Source: Incurvaria masculella (lineage: Eukaryota > Arthropoda > Insecta > Lepidoptera > Incurvariidae). Taken from it: DNA of 64,000 nucleotides. The translations under genes and the position numbers were made by a program. The notes beneath the pieces were generated by a model, which saw only the letters and a program-made list of their open reading frames with translations, ran no database searches and was not told the DNA's origin. Shown here in pieces: positions 10,871 to 22,135 of this stretch (its first letter is position 1; every line of letters begins with the position of its first letter). The DNA lies in the NCBI GenBank assembly GCA_946894095.1, contig OX335651.1:9508501-9572500 (forward strand), read 5' to 3'.

Positions 10871-13190
10871 ACCCGTAGTCAATTTCTTGGAATTTCGTGC
10901 TCAGGAGTAAGGAATCTGCTTTTTGTTTCCCGATGGAAATATTCCTGAGCAATTCTAGGTTTTCCGTCCAAAAAATCGCCTTGACAACCGCTGTAAAAGA
11001 AGATTTCTAGACTGAGAAATGTATGACTCCAAGCACGGAATTCCAAGAATAAGCCTACTGAGCGTTGACTCCTTCCTTCCTTCCTTGACTCAGATATATT
11101 ACTTCCCAGCCACAAAAGCTTACCCTTGCGGAGGAAAGGAAATATTCGGATGCGCTCTCACGAATCACACTCACTATCCATTGTGGGCGACAACACAACA
11201 GGCATCGATTTCGTCAATTGGGGGTGATTTAATATTTGATAATAGGAAGATCGCACAGTTTGCGGTTTGTGGAAATATATTTAGTAATAGATTAAAACAT
11301 ATAATATTGCTAGCATAAAACACCACTACCAAAGCCGAAGCTTTATAGGATGCAAAAGACAGTCGGACTTTAAGAAACTAGGGTAACCAACGAGATAAAA
11401 CTAGTAATTGCCCTCCACGCGGTACCCAGATTAAGAATGGGAATATTTTGGGTGTGGCCACACTTCAGCATAGCAACACTGTAATTGGTTTCAAAAACTT
11501 TATAAGCCTGTAGGAATATTTAAACGCACCCATACTGAAGACATTGACGCATACGATGTAAGCCTGCCTCTCTGGCATGTTAATTGAAAAGGCGCTCAGA
11601 CTAATTCAAAGCCTCCATGGAATACAAAATTAGTAGCGGCACAAGGGGTAAGCAGTAAAAAGGGGGTGAGACTTTTGTGCGTAGGAAGGTAACAAGACAG
11701 CACGCTCATTTCGCAGACATGAAGTTTTACATCAAACTTTCTTCGTCAATTTCGAGGGCCTTTGTTCTTGTATTACAAAGAAAGCTACTTCACTTTTCCT
11801 TGTTAATATAATTTATAAATTTCTATCTCACCGACAAAAAGGTTCAGTCTTGTAAATTCACCTTTACATTCATTTCCAAGGTAAATTGATAAAGCATAGT
11901 GCTTATCCGTATAAAAACTAAAGATATTGAAACTGTAAAGTTTTCGCCTATTGTGGCCTTATGTAAAAAAAAGGCCTTATAGGTTGGCACCTGCTCCTGG
12001 CATGACTCACCACACCCTACATCCGGGATTTGGCATTTATCGCAATCGGTCTTTTGTGGCAAATTAATTATTCATAGAAAACCCCACAGCTGCACATTCC
12101 TCTGCGACTTGAATAACGTGTTTTATATAACGTTCGATCACATTCATACGTTGCTAGCTCGAGACAGTGAACTTAGGTACGTAATTAGCTTATTTTAATT
12201 TGTTTGTCAACGATGCTATTCCACGAGTCTGTTTATTATACAGGATATTATATTTTTAGGTATAGATTTTGCACTACTGTTCACGATACCCAAAGGTAGA
12301 CTGGTAGAGAATGCCTCTGTCATTACATTGTACCATTTGACCGATGTTTTTTTTTGAGTGCCTAAATAAATAAAGAAAAGAATAGATTATTGGGCACTAT
12401 ACTATATTTTTGATTCTGGGAATTTAACTATAATATTATATTTTAGTTTAAATACAAAAATAACAAACACTAAATGAAATAAAAAAATACCAATAAATAT
12501 AGTACATGGAGCAGAAGACAGAAAGACAATTATTCATTCTAAAACATAAAATAACTCTTAAAATATATCCCCATACATTAATGCCCGATATCTAAGAATA
12601 CAACTATAAAATTTATTTTACGTTACTATAGAACAACGTTTGTTTACAATTTTGATATATACAATATATTCGATTTACTCGAAAATACGTCATTTTTCCC
12701 AAGCAACTCTTTACTACTACTTTACTACACTTTATAAGACTAATTTTCTTGTTATTTAGAAGAAATTGTGCAGAGGTGTGTTATTCGTGGGTGTTAGGGA
12801 TGGCTAATGATGTGCTGAAAGAACGTTTTCCCAATGCCATGACAAATGGATAGCCGCCGCCGATCATGAATGGTTTTCGATCAACGATCACTCTGGGGCC
12901 CTCATAAATCGTGTCATATTTGTTCTTATCTTCTTAGGTTTGATCCACTGACCAAACTGGGTCGGGTGACGGAATTATGGACTTATATTAAACCCAAATA
13001 ACCGGATCATTGATCTTCATCGATACGGCCATTATTTTAAACATTCTGTGACAGCGACCGTTTTTATAATGGATGTAATTCCGCAAACCTTCTGATCGGG
13101 CCACGTCAAATTATTTTACCATAAACCAATCGAAATAATATTATAATAATAAGTGTCGCTATATCCATTCGAATTAGACTTCATGAGTAA
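10871..13190. other. No gene recognised
   Basis: A segment at about 10,950-11,010 (TTTTCCGTC.A.AAAATCGC, TTGACAACCGCT.TAAAA) recurs at 33,815-33,860, so it is a dispersed repeat scrap. Otherwise AT-rich. A Cys-containing minus frame near 11.97-12.06 kb is too short to support. Confidence 0.35.
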
Positions 13191-13223
13191 CTGGTTTATA
13201 ACGTATTTTTCTGTTGTTCACAG

Positions 13224-13316
13224 ATGGCATCAGCATACGAGAATTCCCGCGATCGCCTCATCTTTGCAACGAGTTTGAGCGGCGTCGCAGAAACATCGTC
13301 ATCTTATTCGCATTAG
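13224..13316 (+). CDS. Candidate small terminal exon (30 codons + stop)
   Basis: TTTTTCTGTTGTTCACAG ends exactly before an ATG at 13,224, and the frame runs 30 codons to TAG at 13,314-13,316. The exon is GC-richer than its neighbourhood (CGC, GCG and ATC codons) and a branch-point-like sequence lies upstream. If joined to the donor at 8,112, the preceding ATG would read in frame into this ORF, giving a 31-residue peptide. It could equally be 3' untranslated sequence of the 70-codon ORF upstream. No domain is recognised. Confidence 0.3.
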   Translation: MASAYENSRDRLIFATSLSGVAETSSSYSH

Positions 13317-14798
13317 AGAGAAACTATTCTAAACGAAATATTAGCTTTTCGGCGAAAGTTCATGCACCAAATATAGCACAAACGGTAATCTAAACTATCT
13401 AGATATTTACATGTAATTTATATGAAGTGTGGGCTGCAGCCACAGATCATTTTATAAACCTAGCAAGTAAGAATCACTGCTGCACATATCGGATAGTATT
13501 GTAAAAATGTTAATTAATCTTGTGATTAAGTTATTAAGAGCATATCTGAGACATTCATTTCGCAATACAATATTTATAGACATATCTACACCTCATCTCA
13601 TTGTAGGGCCAATTAGTTTTCTGTGCAAACAATGGCTTTAAGGCAGCTAAGGAAATGTTATGATATAAACGATGATGAGAGAGGGAGAATGAGAATCAAA
13701 CAAAAGGTTGTAATTATTCAAAGGCTTGCCAGTTTTTGTGTAACGCAGAGATAATGTACAAAGGCAATTCACTTTAAATTCTGGCTAAGGCATTAATTAT
13801 TGGTTGTTATCATGTTTTATAAATTAAGTTCATCGAATATTGGTAAAATAGGAATTAATTTTTTTTTATTAAAAATTGGCTGAAAATAAAAAATCTGGTT
13901 TATGTGTTCTGTACTGAGATTCAATAAAAGTCCGTTTAAAAACTGTCAGTATTTCATCGACTTCTTTTACATTTTAAAACAAGTTAAAACATGTAATGTA
14001 GATCTAAATGTATGAAAAGTCCTGATAATCGTACATACTTGCAAAATCACTGGGAAAATATTATTTTTCCAATTTGGTCGCGAAAGGTTTACTTGCTGGT
14101 TCAAGTCCTTGCATTCATAAAGTAGTTCTTCACAGTTGATTCTACAAAGATATAATTTTCAAAGATTAAATATGATAATAAATGTAGAGTCTTAAAAATG
14201 GTAAATTAAGAAATGTTTGCCATTCTATAGCTTTAATTAGCCAATCGTTTAATGTTTGTCATATTTATTTTTATTAAAATAAGTTGAATAATTTGTAATA
14301 AAGACTTAGAAATGTACAAAGGATTTTTATTTACTAAAATTAACGCCAGTAAAATTAATATCAGTAGACAAAGTATGTGACCATTGATAAACTTCGAGAT
14401 TTATTTGATAATCGCAACTGTCTTTTTATTATTGTTTGATAATATATTTTACCCGACTGCGCAAGAAGGAGGTTGTTTTTATTTTGAGTGTATATATGTA
14501 TGTATATTTCTTTGGCACGCTCTGCAGCCTAAACGGCTTGATGGATTTTAGTTTTAGCGGTCTTTTTTAGATTCGGTTTTAGATTTGTCTTAATTGTGAC
14601 AGTGATACTGAGTATATCAAAATGATAAAAAAAAATACTGATTTTTGGCGCCAAATTATGTGTCATAAAAATTGTTTTACTTAAAACTATCGAATATAAA
14701 ACTATCAAAATAAAATGGTTTCTAAATGGTTTCCAAACAGGTATCGAACTCATATATTTAAATGTAATTTGGAATGAGAAATTCCAAAAAACATTAAC
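13317..14798. other. No gene recognised
   Basis: AT-rich. 14,050-14,160 contains a decayed copy of the repeat seen at 42,250-42,400 (CGCGAAAGGTTTACTTGCTG, CACAGTTGATTCTACA). From 14,452, ACCCGACTGCGCAAGAAGG followed by AGCCTAAACGGCTTGATGGA looks like a transposon-end remnant. Confidence 0.35.
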
Positions 14799-15012
14799 AT
14801 TATGTCTGCCTACAGAACCAATATGATAAATAAGATAAATAAATAAGGGAAACAGCTAATCTGGTGGTATGTAGCTGAAGCTACGCGATCCGCATAGAGA
14901 CGGGCGGCGGCGCGGGACACAAAAGGGGGCGTTCAGCTACATACCACCAGATTAGCTGTTTCCCTTATCTATTTATCTTATTTATCATATTGGTTCTGTA
15001 GGCAGACATAAT
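14799..15012. repeat. Near-perfect foldback: 81-bp arms, 52-bp GC-rich loop
   Basis: The left arm (14,799-14,879) and right arm (14,932-15,012) are complementary at 80 of 81 positions by eye; the one difference lies in the TTATYTATTTATC section. The loop 14,880-14,931 is GC-rich (GGGCGGCGGCGCGGG), unlike the arms. Nothing is encoded. Such long arms would form a stable hairpin in RNA. Confidence 0.85.
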
Positions 15013-15154
15013 ATTAATAACAACGATTGTTGTTATTGTGTTTGTTGTAGAGACAGCACCATAACCAAAAAACATTAAAATATTCAACCTTAAAAATTAA
15101 TCCAAATGTTTTTTGTTTCCGCAAACGTGCTTGTCACACCAACTCAGGTCATAT

Positions 15155-15245
15155 ACCCCTGTTTTCACTATCTCCAGCTACCTAAAATCCGATAGTTTGG
15201 TTTCGGTTACATAGCATATTTATATGGTGTAACCGGTAGTTGCGT
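15155..15245. mobile_element. Partial palindromic MITE, GGTGTAACCG family
   Basis: CTGTTTTCACTATCTCCAGC, TACCTAAAATCCGATAG and TATATGGTGTAACCGGTAG match the left two-thirds of the 7.1-kb copy. Confidence 0.55.
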
Positions 15246-15395
15246 TATATTAAGCCATCCATATCAGGATCCATAATAAAACCTAACCGTACTTTCGTTG
15301 GAATTTATTAATGTGCAGATATTTAAATGATAAATTCATGCTCTACGAAAACCAAACATAATTAAAATAAAACAAATTATTTCAAAATATAAAAA

Positions 15396-15887
15396 ACCCG
15401 ACAGCGAAAAAAATGGTAACTTATTTTTTTTTAAATTTGCTTAGTAAACTAACTGAAAATAGAGAAATAAGTTGAAAATATTTTTTTTTGTGTTTTTAAT
15501 CATCATAGTTGACAGTGTTCACAAACGCAGTCGGAGGCATAAGATACATTAAGTACGATTTATATTTTGTTATTAAATCCGTTTAAGGTGTGCCTATGCA
15601 AATTTAATGATGATCGGTTGAGTACGCGAAACAAACCAGCTTTCGTATTATGACTTCTCTGAATACGTGTATTTTTGCTCTACCCATATCACTAAGAAAA
15701 TCGCTAGTCATTCATAATGGAACGTATTGTGAATATTTGATGCCTCGGACTGCGTTTGTGAACACTGTCAACCATGATCATTTAAAACCCAATAAATATA
15801 ATTTTTTTCAACTTGTTTCTCTCTTTTTAGTTCCTTTACTAAGTAACTTTTAAAATTTTAAGTTAATTTTTTTTACGCTGTCGGGTT
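15396..15887. mobile_element. MITE with about 150-bp imperfect inverted repeats (ACCCGACAGCG ends)
   Basis: The left end reads ACCCGACAGCG..., and the right end gives the same word in reverse complement followed by a parallel series: TTACTTAGTAAA, GAGAAA.AAGTTGAAAA, GTTGACAGTGTTCACAAACG, CAGTC.GAGGCAT. About 490 bp, no coding potential. Confidence 0.75.
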
Positions 15888-15954
15888 TATTATATTTTTA
15901 AATATATTCTATTAACGCTTTACTAACTACTGATAATGTTTAGGACCCGCTTTA

Positions 15955-16020
15955 TAGCTAGCCTAACCTAACTTAACCTAGCCTAGCCTAGCCCAACTTG
16001 ACCTTACCAAACCTAACGCA
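15955..16020 (+). repeat. Degenerate (CCTAA)n telomere-like tract
   Basis: AGCCTAACCTAACTTAACCT followed by CTAGCC variants: imperfect copies of the insect TTAGG telomere repeat, interstitial and decayed. Confidence 0.6.
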
Positions 16021-16307
16021 CTGATAGGATTTCTGTAACATTTTAGCTAATCACGAGTACGTTACGTTCAATCCTCAACGGATTCAAATATTCGCACTTT
16101 AACGGTCGTGTCCTCGTTAATGTACTCATAAACTAGGTAAAGTGCATAAAACATTTTCTCTCCCTTTATGGGTTAAAATTAATGAATCTGCGGATCATCT
16201 AGGTAAAATTACCAGTTTGCGCACATTATCGGTGACATATACACGCAAATCCCTAAAGAATATAATTTCGATATCATATCAAATGTAAAGTCCTTAATTG
16301 TGATGAT

Positions 16308-16665
16308 GGGTGTTTGTAGCCTAGTGGCGCGGGGACCTCCCTTGCGTCCAAGAGGTCTGGGTTCAAATCCTCGCCCCGTTCATTCACCGTTTTCATTCTC
16401 TTTACGAATTGAGTGCATTTCGTAACTAATGCGAGCTCCTCCATGGGACGGAATCCATTTAAAACTGTAGGTCCCTCCCCCTGACCTAAGCCCGCCCGGG
16501 TTGGTACCATCGCATTGGATGAAAATGAAATGAAGCGGCAATGAAAAATCGTCCGAATCAGATCAATGTAGCCGTGCGCATAAAGGGGAGGTCCGGGCAT
16601 GGCACATAACTCAATCGGGAATGTGATGTGTCGGGGTAATATCATGACTTTTGGTGTGGTATTAG
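16308..16665 (+). mobile_element. Near-complete tRNA-headed SINE
   Basis: Starts with a tRNA-like head: TAGCCTAGTGGCGCGGGGAC (A-box region) and GGGTTCAAATCC (B-box). The body follows: CTCCATGGGACGGAATCCAT, CCGCCCGGGTTGGTACCATC, AGCGGCAATGAAAAATCGTC, then the tail ATAAAGGGGAGGTCCGGGCA and GTGGTATTAGC. At least 14 partial copies occur in the window. Confidence 0.85.
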
Positions 16666-17100
16666 CGGTATCAATGCCCAGTTACATAACAAATAATGTT
16701 TGCTGATTACTCCGCAACCAATTGAAATCATTGTTAACGTTATTGAAGATATTATGTATGTGTGTGCTAGGTGCTGCACGAATGCCTACACAACCAGCAC
16801 TTTATCAATTGAGTAATTTAGCCACTTTAAGTGATTCTTCATGCATCTTGGTCATTCATAAGTTTCGTTTTATAGCCAAGGTTACACGACATTGACTTGT
16901 AGAGCAATATAATTATAGGGTACATGATAAAATGTTTTTTTTTTACGAAATCTATACTTGAAATTGATATTATTTGAAAGTAATTGTACGGAAGGTCCTT
17001 ACGATATGTGTCTCTTGAATTTACGAATAAATGCTCTGAAGATTTAATTTAAAATGACAGCAGTAAGAACATTTATGATAACTGGAAATATATTATATAC
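16666..17100. other. No gene recognised
   Basis: AT-rich spacer between two SINEs. Confidence 0.4.
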
Positions 17101-17117
17101 AACACTAAACAAACCAA

Positions 17118-17352
17118 AAAAAAGGGGCGCGGGTACTTGTTTTCGATGCCAGAGGTCATAGATTCAATCTCCGGCCCGATTATGTACCCCTTTCTTTCTC
17201 TCTTTGAGTTGCATAAGTGCACGATAGCAAGTAGTTCCATGGTTAGTAATCCATATAAAACTGTAGCTCCTCTTTCCCTGCTGGGCGGTAGGGTTAAACC
17301 CACCCGGGTTGATACTAAGCATTGAATAAAAAGATCGAAGCGGCAATAAAAA
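17118..17352 (+). mobile_element. SINE, 3' part displaced by a MITE
   Basis: Head (GGGGCGCGGGTACTTG, AGATTCAATCTCC) and body (ACCCGGGTTGATACTA, AGATCGAAGCGGCAATAAAA) are present. The sequence then switches abruptly into the (GTCY)n MITE at 17,353. Confidence 0.75.
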
Positions 17353-17615
17353 ACCGACCAAGTGCGACTCGGAATCGCACACGAAGGGTTCCGTACCATC
17401 GTACAAGATTTAGCACAAAAAAACACGTTTTATTATTATTTTATAATTTTACTTATTTGTAGTTATAGCGGAAAAATCAATACATAATCTGTGAAAATTT
17501 CAGCTTCCTACCTGTTACGGTTCATGAGATACAGCCCTGTGACGGACGGACGGACGGACGGACAGCGCAGGATTAGTAATAGGGTTCCGTACCCAAAGGG
17601 TGAAAACGGAAAAAA
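17353..17615 (+). mobile_element. (GTCY)n MITE, copy B, with inverted terminal hairpin loop
   Basis: CCGACCAAGTGCGACTCGGA, GAAGGGTTCCGTACCATCG, GTTATAGCGGAAAAATCAAT and a short (ACGG)4 tract. The last hairpin reads GGGTTCCGTACCCAAAGGGT rather than the GGGTTCCGTTTTCACCCTTT of the other plus-oriented copies. Confidence 0.8.
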
Positions 17616-17732
17616 AACCATAAGTTCATTGTAGCATAATAGACCCTGGTAAATACTTTCGCAGGGTGAATAGGCAAGAGATTGAATATATCTGACGGTT
17701 TGTTGCATTTCGTAGCGTGCTTATTGAATTTG

Positions 17733-18144
17733 ATTAATTTGAGTTACAGCGACATCTACATTTGAAGCATTTTAATCAGATTTTGACAATAATCTGAAAA
17801 AGTATTGGGGGTCCATTCAGGGCAAGAGTGAGTTCGAATTCGTCACTAAATATCAACTCACTTTTTTAAATAGTCATTGTTTCCACACTTCTTGAACATC
17901 ATTACAGTTAGGTAAAAATCTGGTCTGTCCCGTAAATACGTTGGAAGTATAAATAACGGTTCCGTTATTTAAATAATAATATATTTCCCTGCTATTTTTA
18001 GGTTAACTCACTCCCGATATCGAACTCACTTGATGTGAACCCACTGAATGGACCCCTTGGTCGTGACATTCGTCGGAAGCAGGATTATTTTCAAAATCTG
18101 ATTACAATGCTTCAAATGTAGATGTCGCTGAAACTCAAATTAAT
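17733..18144. mobile_element. MITE with about 55-bp inverted repeats
   Basis: TTGAGTTACAGCGACATCTA, CATTTGAAGCATTTTAATCA and GGGGGTCCATTCAG on the left have near-exact complements in the same order on the right, ending CTCAAATTAAT. About 410 bp, non-coding. Confidence 0.7.
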
Positions 18145-18840
18145 GAGATAACGGCGATGTCGGATCCATTAAATACATAAAATTATCATGGTGAATTTCA
18201 ATTCTGTGCAATAACACTTCATTGGACTGTTGGCATGGTACCAAATTCACCTAAAGGTCAGATTTAATCACTTACTTGCCTGGCGAGTTAGTTTCCCATG
18301 GTAACCTCGGTATGACACCTTATTCCTTCTGGAATGCGTTCACTCCCTTGAGCCAGTAGACACGTATCTTCGTCGCATTCATGAACATACATACATGTAT
18401 ACATAGTTAACTTAGTTAGCTACATGTAACGCCGCGGTACGGTACGATCACAGCACACCTCTTTCGCTTCATCTACAGACACACACATTTTTATACATGC
18501 TCTACGATTACGGGTGCTACGTAACAGACCTTTACGAAGAATTACATTCATGCGTATTCATGAAGATAATTATATTATCGCCTTGTTTCAAATAACACGT
18601 TGTCATTAGCGTCGGGTCCTATTAGAGAGACTAATTTTGTTTGATGAAAAGACAGATGCCTACTGAATAATTAATTCAAATAATGAGTACATGTCTACGT
18701 ACATAAATATAGTTGAATAAAGCGAGGACATGCAGGGTGTTAGCGGTGGTATGGTCCAAACGTTAACCACATATTCCTTGGCATATTTGGGCCAAAAAAG
18801 GTAAACAACTCGTCGAAAAATTCGTCGTCCCCATACATTG
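18145..18840. other. No gene recognised
   Basis: No repeat match or exon-like frame seen. Confidence 0.4.
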
Positions 18841-18842
18841 AG

Positions 18843-19245
18843 CGGCTCGTAGCCTAGTGGCGCGGGGACTGGCCTAGCGTACCAGAGGCCCAGGTTCAAT
18901 ACCAACTTGCACCACTGTCTTTCTCTTTCAGAGTTCGATAAGTGCATTTTCGTCATGAATGCGAGCTGCTCCATGGTTCGGAATCCATGTAAAACTGTAG
19001 GTCCCCTTCCCTTACTAGGTGGTAGGGTTTAAGCCCGCCCGGGTTGGTACCATCGCATTGGATGAAAAGATGGTCGAAGCGGCAATGAAAAATTGTCCGT
19101 GTTTTCCATCAAGTTCAATGTAGCCGTGCTCATAAAGGGAAGGTCCTGGCATGGCACCTAATTCCTTCGGGAATGTGGTGTATTGGGCTAATATCATAAC
19201 GGTACTTGTGTGGTATTAGCCATCCATGTCAGGTCGCATAAAAAA
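18843..19245 (+). mobile_element. Complete tRNA-headed SINE
   Basis: Head CGTAGCCTAGTGGCGCGGGG and CCCAGGTTCAATACC, body TTCGGAATCCATGTAAAACT, CCGCCCGGGTTGGTACCATC and GGTCGAAGCGGCAATGAAAA, tail TAAAGGGAAGGTCCTGGCAT, ACGGTACTTGTGTGGTATTA, ending in an A-run. This is the best-preserved copy in the window. Confidence 0.88.
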
Positions 19246-20483
19246 AAAAAAATACATTTTGAGTGGCGAGGAAGATTTTTTTAAGTCGTGGAAGAAAAAA
19301 TCATCTACCTTTTTTGCTCCAAATACGTCAAGAATACGTGATTAGTTTTTGGACCCTATCTCCGTTAATCCTCTGTATGAATAAAGTCCGCATTGCAAAG
19401 TAGCTGTAATATAAAGTAAATAGCTAAGGCCTAACCATTATTTATTTCAAACAAGGTAACTATACAGATATATCATGAACAGGTAGCATACGTGTTTTTC
19501 GTAATCAGTTTTTAAAGTTTTACATATTTGCACTTTGCAACCTACAAAAGAATTTAATTCTGCGTATTAAACCCTCGCCTTGTTGCGCTGAATTTTTGCA
19601 TTGACAACTATAAAAATAGCTACCATTAAATACAAACTTTGAATACAAATATGTTTAAGGTGTGCTTCAGACAAGAATTATCTGTTACAGTAGGTAGGTA
19701 AAGTTGACAGTGAACTATGTAGGTCAAGTTTTGATACCGTAACAATTACACATTAACACATGTTTGTTTTTTATTTTTATAGTTTATTAACAAAGAAGTT
19801 GACTAGAGACAACCTAACCACGTCGCCGAGTGTTTGCCTTAAGAGGCAAACTTCTTACAACGAGCCTGCCTATAGTAATATCGACTACGCGTGCGTTTCG
19901 CTGTATTCAATTAAATTTGAAATGTGTTTTATATCATAAATTTATGCCACCAAAAGTTTGAGAAATGTGAAGCATTACAAAATGATGATGTTTCAATCAA
20001 TTAATTTCTCAATTTCTTTGTAAAACCTATAAAAAAATTCATGACGACGCTTGTAGTGTTGAACTGTGCTCATCCCGCGTCCATTCCTTTTTAACGTTCT
20101 TGGTTTATTATTTGCATAGCACGTTGGTGATGGACCAAGTGATGAATGGTTATAATAGCCCGAGCAGCAGATGCCTTCCCAGAGAAGCCGGCCAGTGCGA
20201 TTAATTAATCTTAATTTATTTTTCGGCCAAATAAGCGAATCGTGCTATATGCGAACCGGGAGAGATATAATTAATCAGTTTCATTGCTAAAAGGCTCAGG
20301 ATGTGTGGTTCCAGCAAGATGTCCCTTCGATAAATTATCATTATAAAGTTTCCAGTGACTTCTTACTATGCGCGAGGTAAGGGATTTTGCTTACTAGGCA
20401 AGCACCGGGGATGCCTCCCAGTCAGAGAAAACCGCCGAACCGGTCGGCTTAACTTGGACAACTCACTTGCTCCTTGCCGTTTT
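19246..20483. other. No gene recognised
   Basis: AT-rich, with no domain-bearing frame or repeat match noted. Confidence 0.4.
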
Positions 20484-20790
20484 TTTAGGGTTCCGTACCC
20501 AAAGGGTGCCAACCGAACCCTATTACTAAGCCTCCGCTGTCCGTCCGCCCGTCCGCCCGTCCGTCCGTCCGTCCGTCCGTCTGTAACATGGCTGTATCTC
20601 ATGAAACGTAATAGGTAGGCCGCAGAAAATTTTACAGAGTGTGTATTTATTTTGCCGCCATAACAACAAATAGGTAAGATCAAATTAAAGGGGGGGGGGG
20701 CATACAAAAAACGTGATTTTTTGGTGTTGATGTACGGATCCCTTCGCGTACGAGTCCGACTCGCACTTGGCTGGTTTTTTAATATCAGCC
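20484..20790 (-). mobile_element. (GTCY)n MITE, copy C
   Basis: Reverse orientation: TTAGGGTTCCGTACCCAAAG, a (CCGT)n tract, CTGTATCTCATGAAACGTAA, ATTTTGCCGCCATAACAACA and GAGTCCGACTCGCACTTGGC. Contains a run of ten G near 20,691. Confidence 0.85.
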
Positions 20791-21374
20791 GAAGTGCAGC
20801 CTATCTCGCCGGGAGTTTGCTTGGTTGCAAATGAATCCCTGTCGCCCTGCAAATAACCTCTAATACATTAGAGTCCGACTTTATTGCCAGGGGAAGCCGA
20901 TGTACGGTGGGCATCTCCTGGTGATGTAATACCATGACCCAAACAGCCAGCCATTTTAGTGGCGTTCACCATTTCCTTTTCTAAATATTGTTACTGTGAT
21001 TTGTTTTATTGGAAAGTGTTTTGGCAAGATGTCTGCAGCATATGGTTTTCAGTCAAACAGCAAGAATTGTCCTGAACAAGAAAAACTGCGCAGATTTAAA
21101 TCCTGCAAAAGTATACCCCCCTGTTTAAACATCCATCGATCTTCCTTAAAACTCGATCGATCCTTAAAACTTCCCCCGATAAACCTCATATAAAAAAATC
21201 TCATATTTTTAATAAACCGAAATCTCATGCTTTATTATCTCCGGAATTTGACAAACAATAGACACTAATGCCCGTTTTCAAGACATCCTTATTGATTATC
21301 CTTAATTTCATATTTTATATCCTCAAAATGAACCGTCCAACGTCGCAAACACAAACGCAAATGTGCATGAGGCG
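20791..21374. other. No gene recognised
   Basis: A 65-codon plus frame at 20,996-21,193 has no recognisable features. Confidence 0.4.
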
Positions 21375-21655
21375 GACGCCTTGCGATTCGATTAGCTGGG
21401 TGAAGCACCTCTGAGCGCGGTTGGGTTCTGGATGGGTGACCATTTTCAACCGTTAAACCAGGCCGTGGTTCGGCTTCCACGTAAAATTGTAGGGAAAACT
21501 TACGAGATGGGAGGGTTAATCCAGCCCGGGTTGGTACCATTGCATTGAAAGAACGATGGTCGAAGCGGCAATGAAAAATTGTCCGTGTATTCCATCTAGT
21601 TTAATGCCGACTGCAGCAATATAAGACATGTCCTGGCATGAGACCTAGTTCCATG
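21375..21655 (+). mobile_element. SINE with a 5S rRNA-like head
   Basis: The head reads GATTAGCTGGGTGAAGCACC, then GAGCGCGGTTGG and TCTGGATGGGTGACC, matching the order of the internal control region of animal 5S rRNA (AAGC box, TGGATGGGTGACC box). It runs into the same body as the tRNA-headed SINEs (GTGGTTCGGCTTCCACG, CAGCCCGGGTTGGTACCATT, GGTCGAAGCGGCAATGAAAA). Confidence 0.65.
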
Positions 21656-21928
21656 CAGCATCCTCCTTTACTCCAACAAGGATTCTATAGCTCTTCAATA
21701 TAGCTAAAGGATCTGTTTTGGCAAACATGACTGAATATTTGATTAAATACCATCTCACCTGTATTGCGGAAAACAGAAACCGTTTGACTTGAATCCAATT
21801 TTCCTTCAGAAATGTAAGTACCGCCACTGATATCCGATTGCCTTCTGTGGAGTCAGTTCAGGAGTTGCTGCCTCTGTCGATGTTTCGGCGGCCTGAGATC
21901 TTAGAAACAAACATCTACTATTTAAATC

Positions 21929-22135
21929 GGGTCGCCTTCATAAAGTCCAAAAAGCATAAGGTCCAAAACCCAGAACATCCAAAAGTATGTATTTTTGCAT
22001 ATATTTATAAATGCGAATATTATAATCTAACCTAACCTAACCTAACCTAATTGAAAAAGTTCCGAATTCATTAGTGTTTTAGACGGTATGGGTTTTGGAC
22101 TTTGTGCTTTTTGGACTTTATGATGCGTCTCCTTA
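21929..22135. mobile_element. Inverted-repeat element with a (CCTAA)n core, copy 1
   Basis: Left arm CATAAAGTCCAAAAAGCATA and AGGTCCAAAACCC; right arm GGGTTTTGGACTTTGTGCTT and TTTGGACTTTATGATGCG; between them TCTAACCTAACCTAACCTAA. Copies 2 and 3 at 28.35 and 57.78 kb share arms and core. Confidence 0.8.

Noticed and set aside
11844..12062. Cys-rich minus-strand frame (CDKCQIPDVGCGESC)
   Set aside because: Short, a stop lies just upstream, no signal peptide or second exon found; the Cys-rich part is only about 15 residues.
22020..22050. Chromosome end or telomere from (CCTAA)n
   Set aside because: Only about five units, placed between inverted arms of an interspersed element present three times; interstitial, not terminal.
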